Positions 57,901 through 64,000 of a stretch of 64,000 bases of DNA are shown in pieces. Source of the stretch: Agelas oroides (taxonomy: Eukaryota; Porifera; Demospongiae; Agelasida; Agelasidae). The stretch covers positions 9,449,944-9,513,943 of the forward strand of contig OX422190.1 in the NCBI GenBank assembly GCA_949130485.1, written 5' to 3'. The position numbers and the translations under genes are program-made. The notes under the pieces were generated by a model. That model ran no database searches and was not told the origin of the DNA. It saw only the letters and a list, made by a program, of their open reading frames with translations. The stretch's first letter is position 1. Each line of letters starts with the position of its first letter.

Positions 57901-60900
57901 GGAGTTTGTACACAGCTTATGTTGCTATGACAACAGCAAATCAACCACCATACCAAAGCACTTTGCATGTGTAAGAATCAGTAAGTTTTTAGTTGTACGA
58001 AATGTGTTGAAGCCCATACGAGTATCATTCGCCCCTTCTGAAGTTATCATCACCATAGCAACAGAAACATTATCTCTCCTATTCTACTGACTCTTAGTGA
58101 TGACATAAGCCTAGACACCAAATTTTTCGCGCGCGCCCTGCGGCCTTGTCGAAAAATAGGGTCTGGACACGTTCACTGGTAAAACTGGGGCGTAATCATA
58201 CGAGCGTATTGGCATGTTGTTGCACCAATCAGATTGTTCAGGTAAAGTAAATTGCGTTATGCGTCATCACAAATAGCCAGCTTGCAAATTTTTTGGCGCC
58301 AAAGCAAACGCTGCCAGTAGCTGATAATGTAATTAACACCTACAATTACCCAATTTACTGACCGCCGTAAGTAAACTTGCCCCAGTTTTCGTAGTGAAAG
58401 TGTCCAGACCCTATTTTTCGACGAGTCCGCAGGGCGCGCGCGAAAAATTAGGTCTGGGGACGAGACTAATGTTAAGCCCGACTGACTGTCCCATTAATTG
58501 ATTTTCACTACTGGCACTAATTCTGGAGTACTCTCTTCCACAGTCTTGGATACAATGGAATTGGAGATTCTGGAGCCACTGCCCTGGCTGATGCTCTGAG
58601 AGTGAACCAGAGCTTGACAACACTAGAGTAAGTGACTATCCTGGCACCATACTGACCTACAAGCAAAGCGTTATGATCATGATATGGTTGTCCTGGGTGA
58701 CAGTGGTCCCTGTGTGGTGTCCTTGTACTATGACGACTGGTGCTAGTAACTACTGTCACTTTCCTCACAGTACTTCTAGTTGAAGCCATACCAGCATCAA
58801 TGAGTTGTCACTACTCTAGCAATAGAAATATGGAGTTTCTTATGTTGCTATGACAACAACAATGGTATTTATCTAACTACCATACAGTGGCACTTTGCAT
58901 GTGTAAGAATCTGATGTACAAAGTTTTTAGTTGTATGAAATGTGTTGAAGCCCATACGAGTATCATTCGCCCCTTCTGAAGTTATCATCGCCATGGCAAC
59001 AGAAACATTCTCTCTCCTATTCTACTGACTCTTAGTGATGACATAAGCCTATGTTAAGCACGACTGACTGTCCCATTAATTGATTTTCACTACTTGCACT
59101 AATAATTCTGGAGTACTCTCTTCCACAGTCTTGGAGGGAATGGAATTGGAGAGTCTGTAGCCACTGCCCTGGCTGATGCTCTGAGAGTGAACCAGAGCTT
59201 GACAACACTAGAGTAAGTAACTATCCTGGTCCCATACTGACCTACAAGCAAAGTGTTCTGAGCATGATATGGTTGTCCTGGGTGACAGTGGTCCCTGTGT
59301 GGTCTCCTTGTACTGTGACGACTGGTGCTAGTAACTACTGTCACTTTCCTCACAGTACTTCTAGTTGAAGCCATACCAACATCAATGAGTTGTCAGTACA
59401 CTAGCAATAGAAATATGGAGTTTCTTATGTTGCTATGACAACAACAATGGTATTTATCTAACTACCATACAGAGGCACTTTGCATGTGTAAGAATCAGAT
59501 GTACAAAGTTTTTAGTTGTATGAAATGTGTTGAAGCCCATACGAGTATCATTTGCCCCTTCTGAAGTTGTCATTGCCATAGCAACAGAAACATGCTCTCT
59601 CCTATTCTACTGACTCTTAGTGATGACATAAGTCTATGTTAAGCCCGACTGACTGTCCCATTAATTGATTTTCACTACTTGCACTAATTCTGGAGTACTC
59701 TCTTCCACAGTCTTGAATGGAATAGAATTAGAGATTCTGGAGCCACTGCCCTGGCTGATGCTCTGAGAGTGAACCAGAGCTTGACAACACTAAAGTAAGT
59801 GACTATCCTGGCCCCATACTGACCTACAAGCAAAGTGTTATGATCATGATATGGTTGTCCTGGGTGACAGTGGTCCCTGTGTGGTGTCCTTGTACTATGA
59901 CGACTGGTGCTAGTAACTACTGTCACTTTCCTCACAGTACTTCTAGTTGAAGCCATACCAACATCAATGAGTTGTCAGTACACTAGCAATAGAAATATGG
60001 AGTTTCTTATGTTGCTATGACAACAACAATGGTATTTATCTAACTACCATACAGAGGCACTTTGCATGTGTAAGAATCAGATGTGCAAAGTTTTTAGTTG
60101 TATGAAATGTGTTGAAGCCCATACGAGTATCATTCGCCCCTTCTGAAGTTATCATTGCCATAGCAACAAATCTCTCTCCTATTCTACTGACTCTTAGTGA
60201 TGACATAAGCCTATGTTAAGCCCAACTGACTGTCCCATTAATTGATTTTCACTACTTGCACTAATTCTGGAGTACTCTCTTTCACAGTCTTGGAGAGAAT
60301 AGAATTGGAGATTCTGGAGCCACTGCCCTGGCTGATGCTCTGAGAGTGAACCAGAGCTTGACAACACTAAAGTAAGTGACTATCCTGGCCCCATACTGAC
60401 CTACAAGCAAAGTGTTATGATCATGATATGGTTGTCCTGGGTGACAGTGGTCCCTGTGTGGTGTCCTTGTACTATGACGACTGGTGCTAGTAACTACTGT
60501 CACTTTCCTCACAGTACTTCTAGTTGAAGCCATACCAGCATCAATGAGTTGTCACTACTCTAGCAATAGAAATATGGAGTTTCTTATGTTGCTATGACAA
60601 CAACAATGGTATTTATCTAACTACCATACAGAGGCACTTTGCATGTGTAAGAATCTGATGTACAAAGTTTTTAGTTGTATGAAATGTGTTGAAGCCCATA
60701 CAAGTATCATTCGCCCCTTCTGAAGTTATCATCACCATAGCAACAGAAACATTCTCTCTCTTATTCTACTGACTCTTAGTGATGACATAAGCCTATGTTA
60801 AGCACGACTGACTGTCCCATTAATTGATTTTCACTACTTGCACTAATTCTGGAGTACTCTCTTCCACAGTCTTGGAAGGAATGGAATTGGAGAGTCTGGA

Positions 60901-62409
60901 GCCACTGCCCTGGCTGATGCTCTGAGAGTGAACCAGAGCTTGACAACACTACAGTAAGTAACTATCCTGGCCCCATACTGACCTACAGGCAAAGTGTTAT
61001 GATCATGATATGGTTGTCCTGGGTGACAGTGGTCCCTGTGTGGTCTCCTTGTACTGTGACGACTGGTGCTAGTAACTACTGTCACTTTCCTCACAGTACT
61101 TCTAGTTGAAGCCATACCAACATCAATGAGTTGTCAGTACACTAGCAATAGAAATATGGAGTTTCTTATGTTGCTATGACAACAACAATGGTATTTATCT
61201 AACTACCATACAGAGGCACTTTGCATGTGTAAGAATCAGATGTACAAAGTTTTTAGTTGTATGAAATGTGTTGAAGCCCATACGAGTATCATTCGCCCCT
61301 TCTGAAGTTATCATTGCCATAGCAACAAAAACATTCTCTCTCCTATTCTACTGACTCTTAGTGATGACATAAGCCTATGTTAAGCCCGACTGACTGTCCC
61401 ATTAATTGATTTTCACTACTTGCACTAATTCTGGAGTACTCTCTTCCACAGCCTTTGGGGGAATGGAATTGGAGATTCTGGAGCCACTGCCCTGGCTGAT
61501 GCTCTGAGAGTGAACCAGAGCTTGACAACACTAGAGTAAGTAACTATCCTGGCCCCATACTGACCTACAAGCAAAGTGTTATGATCATGATATGGTTGTC
61601 CTGGGTGACAGTGGTCCCTGTGTGGTCTCCTTGTACTGTGACGACTGGTGCTAGTAACTACTGTCACTTTCCTCACAGTACTTCTAGTTGAATGAGTTGT
61701 CAGTACACTAGCAATAGAATCTGATGTATGACATTTTAGTTATGGCCTCATGACTTCCAATTGAACCTACTCTTACTGTAAGCAATGGAGGTGGGGAATG
61801 AAGCTATTGCTATGTGACATGGAAGTGTTTTATGGAGAAGGTATATAAGGATTTTGTTGTAATCTGGTTAACTATTTTAAGCCATACCAGCAACTGGTAA
61901 CTTCCAATTGAAACTGTCTTTGTTCTTTGTGCATTGCACAAACAACATGCTACAAGTCCAGCCTCTGCTTCAGTACATTGTAGCACTGACTCTAACACCT
62001 GCATCTGGCGGGCTGTCCAGAGTATTTTTCCTCTGAACAGTTTTTTACTTGTGCCAGAACATGCACCTTCTGCATGTTCTGGCACAAGTAAAAAAACTGT
62101 TCAGAGCAAGTATCCACAAGTAAATTTACTTGTTCTGGCTACTTGCCCTGTTCCCATAACCTGCATACTCAGGTGAAAGTATGACCATTTTCTGTGTAAT
62201 TATGTGCCAAGTCAGCATTACCAATTAATTGGGTCATGTTTTCACTCTCTCAATGTAGATGTAATAATGTGTATGTAACACAATAATTTACTGTTGGTTT
62301 TTGTCTGCATTTTAGTCTTGGAACTCTGAGGATCACCTCAGAGAGCACAAAGAAGCTACTTGGTGACAATGAAAGAATTAAATGGTCTAATAATTTTTTT
62401 TTTTTTTGA
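48624..62409 (+). CDS. NLR-2: 2A leader, Death, Death, NACHT, LRR receptor (complete gene model)
   Basis: Fifteen exons join in phase to 4218 nt (1405 residues): 48624-48990, 49058-49093, 52162-52452, 53269-54405, 54461-56012, 56382-56450, 56854-56937, seven LRR exons between 57613 and 61535, and 62316-62409. Architecture equals NLR-1, including GDVETNPGP (48957-48983) and NACHT motifs GAPGQGKS (54748-54771) and VFILDGYD (54964-54987). It has two fewer array LRRs, a shorter intron 2 and no KDZ or Ulp1 element. The ATG lies 35 bp after a 4.9-kb mobile element, so promoter and start codon may be separated. A T13 run in the last exon causes an early stop at 62407-62409. Confidence 0.85.
50705..51282. 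mobile_element. Insertion in NLR-2 intron 2 with CACCCCAAGATGC inverted ends
   Basis: About 0.58 kb is absent from NLR-1 (ATTCATTTCAGACTAC near 16917). The left part contains GTAACCGCACCCCAAGATGC and the right part GCATCTTGGGGTG. The left motif (AAGTAACCGCACCCCAA) also lies just inside the Helitron at 13804. A CpG/GCGC-rich patch lies at 50960-51020. Confidence 0.6.
52162..52452 (+). CDS. NLR-2 exon 3: Death domain 1
   Basis: 291 nt, phase 1 both sides. Same fold pattern as NLR-1 exon 3 (LAGRWSNMCLALRLLPSDRS, AVAHPGNPDECLEAVVVKWL, CWRMLVGAVGNP). Changes are mostly conservative (Y to L, Q to E). Confidence 0.8.
52696..53235 (+). mobile_element. Non-autonomous Helitron in NLR-2 intron 3
   Basis: The same insertion as 19330-19887. 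It starts TTGGAGCAATCCTGAGTGAG and ends CTCAGGCTCGCCCC, an imperfect hairpin, then CTCCCTAG before TTTT. Confidence 0.75.
53269..54405 (+). CDS. NLR-2 exon 4: conserved unrecognised region plus Death domain 2
   Basis: Same layout as NLR-1 exon 4: a helical N-terminal region (SLCPQFINFMHYYLLEEIVG), SRKRKLN, a hydrophobic block (VLLTFLIPETIFHIFHDL), then a Death domain from about DWKKLAPYFSIHEWKVKEL to LLQRLGEG. The mid-exon stretch after the hydrophobic block (IQQYSAIVVAVEGDGCTKP) carries most differences from NLR-1. Confidence 0.8.
54461..56012 (+). CDS. NLR-2 exon 5: NACHT NTPase module
   Basis: 1552 nt; intact Walker A, Walker B and sensor-like VVLITSTYTP. It has three more codons than NLR-1 near LASRTLLPKSV. 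It ends in phase 2 before GTAAGT. Confidence 0.92.
56382..56937 (+). CDS. NLR-2 exons 6 and 7: two diverged LRRs
   Basis: 56382-56450 (69 nt) and 56854-56937 (84 nt), both phase 2. The second encodes YRSNLTDTGVIALARAL then QDNKSLEEL. The intron between them lacks the 2.8-kb Ulp1 element of NLR-1 and contains the X-box-like 14-mer at 56779-56792. Confidence 0.8.
57613..61535 (+). CDS. NLR-2 LRR exon array, seven 84-nt exons
   Basis: Exons: 57613-57696, 58544-58627, 59129-59212, 59711-59794, 60288-60371, 60870-60953 and 61452-61535. Periods are 577-585 bp except the first (931 bp), which includes a MITE. The codon pair after the first Leu reads WG, GY, GG, EW, GE, GR, WG. All share the RVNQSLTTL end. 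One exon has V for A after ESG (59129). All donors are GTAAGT; the last acceptor is CCACAG|C rather than |T, which leaves the Leu codon intact. Confidence 0.92.
58114..58466. mobile_element. MITE with CpG-rich inverted ends in the NLR-2 LRR array
   Basis: The 353-bp insertion lies in the sister motif CATAAGCCTATGTTAAG. The arms (about 60-90 bp) contain AAATTTTTCGCGCGCGCCCT and TCGAAAAATAGGGTCTGGAC and are mirrored at the right. It is flanked by TA. Non-coding. Confidence 0.85.
62031..62106. repeat. Hairpin before the NLR-2 tail exon
   Basis: 35- and 36-nt arms with a 5-nt loop. The outer stem GAACAG pairs with CTGTTC. One bulged A lies in the A/T run. Confidence 0.85.
62316..62409 (+). CDS. 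NLR-2 last exon, frame lost at a T13 run
   Basis: Encodes LGTLRITSESTKKLLGDNER, IKWSNN, then four Phe codons and TGA. The T run is 62395-62407. With one T fewer (or two more) the frame would continue through an Asp/Tyr tail to TAA at 62462, as in NLR-1. Either a real truncation or a homopolymer error. Confidence 0.8.
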
Positions 62410-64000
62410 TGATTCATATGATGATTATTCTGGTGATTGTTATGATGATGATTATTATTTTTAATATTATTATCACAATTTATGCCACACACTAATCTTT
62501 ACATACTGTGTTAGTTGCAACTGCTGACAAACTGCTCAAATTTACCACAAACAGTGTACATGTCAGGTTTTGTAAACACATTGATTCAGTCATTCTCTTG
62601 ATGAATGCTCTTTTTGCACCCTGCATGAGAGGGAGGGGGAAGGAGTGGAGTAGATTAAAGGGTCTATCTCATATACTCTCTTTATCTTGGATATCAGATT
62701 ATGCAACACAATGTAGCCCCCTGGGTACAAATATAGCTACATAGCACAGTCATGCTACATGCAGAACACTAGATAGAGCCTTGCACGAGATGAATACCTA
62801 TTAGTGCTGTTTGACATGCAGCTATAATATAACTGCTTCTCAACATCCCTTTGCATGGTGTCTAGATTATGGGTTCAAACAAAGTGTAACCCACTTCTAA
62901 GGGCTGTCTAGCTCAATGGGGGTATCATTTCCATGCACTAGTAGGTAGCCACACAAAAGCGCTGTACTGGTGCAGCTCACCTCCACCAGGAGGGAGCCAC
63001 AATGTATTAGCAGAAAAGATTTGCAAAACTGACTAGACCAACTGTAGATATGATGGAGGTCAGACTAGATGAAGGTGGGATGAATAACACTGCATGAATT
63101 GACAGGCCTACATGCAGTTACTAGCTGTAGCTAGATACAAACCAGCCGTTGTCAGACTGTGAGGATGTTCCACTTTATATAACCCCAAGCATATAGCTAG
63201 CAGAAAGATGTGGTTCTTTGATCATTCATGCCTACATAGATCTTCACTAGTCTTAGTGAGGCAAGTAACTACAGGTAACATGGCCTCAGCCTGCACACCA
63301 GGAATGCAATGTAACCGTCATCTACTGTCACCTTTGCATGGTACCATATACTCATTTTTTTGAATTAATTTTTTCATAACTTTGAGTATAAATAGGTGTA
63401 TACATGATCGTATGTAAAAATATTTACACTGTTCACACTGGCAGTCATAGAACACCATACACAAAACAAGTCACTGCATTCACATCCTGTTGTCCTAGCT
63501 ACTAATAAACAGCCATTCTGAAAATGTCAGTCTGAAAGTTCCTGGATGTAGGGAACAAGAAAGAAATTCAACAATCATGACTGGGCTTATCTACCAACTA
63601 AAACCTCTCCTCTCGCTCCCTCCCTCCCTCCTCTCTGGGTCAACTAACTGTGTAATGTACACTCTAGTAAATATGCTATGCCTACTCTGAACTGGCAGGA
63701 AATACATATATTGTGAAACTATCATTGACGTGACCCAAAATTAGTGCACTCAACAATTGAGCTAGTATGATTTAGTATACCAAGAGTGCATAAGAATGGG
63801 CGGCTTGAGTAAGAGCATGTAACTCCGTAAAATTCAAAACCAGTCAGAATTTACCACCAGTACTAACACACGTACTGTGCATGCTGTGTAGACATAAGCC
63901 ATTCTTGCTAAATATGTGACCAGGTATTCTCATTTTATTACGGTTCAATAATTTTGACCAGACTATGGGCTTCTATTAGAGTATGTTACACGCTCTTGTA
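62410..64000. other. Start of a third unit: NLR/spermidine synthase spacer
   Basis: Collinear with 3586-5260 and 37055-38700; no gene is visible. By analogy a third spermidine synthase, on the minus strand, should begin just right of the window. Confidence 0.65.

Overview
The window is animal (metazoan) nuclear DNA. Genes are split by introns and mobile elements are dense. The content best fits a demosponge such as Amphimedon queenslandica: tandem NACHT-LRR (NLR) innate immune receptors with Death-fold N-termini, a 2A-like peptide at the NLR N-terminus, and PIF1-type Helitron fragments with the long charged repeat typical of sponge copies. The species call is inference.

The window is a head-to-tail segmental array of one unit: [spermidine synthase, minus strand] - [head-to-head intergenic] - [NLR, plus strand] - [NLR tail exon convergent on the next spermidine synthase]. 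Unit 0 supplies only the 3' end of an NLR (1-3585). Unit 1 holds a broken spermidine synthase (5423-9914) and a full NLR (11567-37054). Unit 2 holds a second damaged spermidine synthase (38739-41804) and a second NLR (48624-62409). From 62410 the spacer of a third unit starts. Homologous tail exons are 33.4 kb and 25.4 kb apart. Most of the difference is mobile elements that entered one copy and not the other.

The NLR exon model reads through in phase in both copies (4470 and 4218 nt, both multiples of 3). Exon 1 encodes two hydrophobic stretches ending in a 2A motif (GDVETNPGP). A 36-nt linker exon, a Death-domain exon and a large exon (conserved unrecognised region plus a second Death domain) follow. 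Next come a NACHT exon, two diverged LRR exons, and an array of near-identical 84-nt exons each encoding one 28-residue LRR (nine in NLR-1, seven in NLR-2, at least four in NLR-0). A short tail exon ends the gene. Every LRR exon is phase-2/phase-2, so repeats can be added, lost or skipped without a frame change. The LRR variation I see lies mainly in the codons around the beta-strand.

Mobile DNA includes a complete-looking KDZ (Zisupton-like) transposon with 8-bp target duplication and an empty site in the paralogue. There is also a TIR element encoding a Ulp1-like protease with a PHD-type tail. A Helitron family with 5' TTGGG, 3' hairpin and CTAG is present. A 4.9-kb TIR element ends 35 bp before the NLR-2 start codon. 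A 5'-truncated LINE and several MITE families complete the set. In spermidine synthase copy 1 the last coding exon carries an 18-fold, in-frame expansion of a 17-residue unit containing the C-terminal LPxFARK motif.
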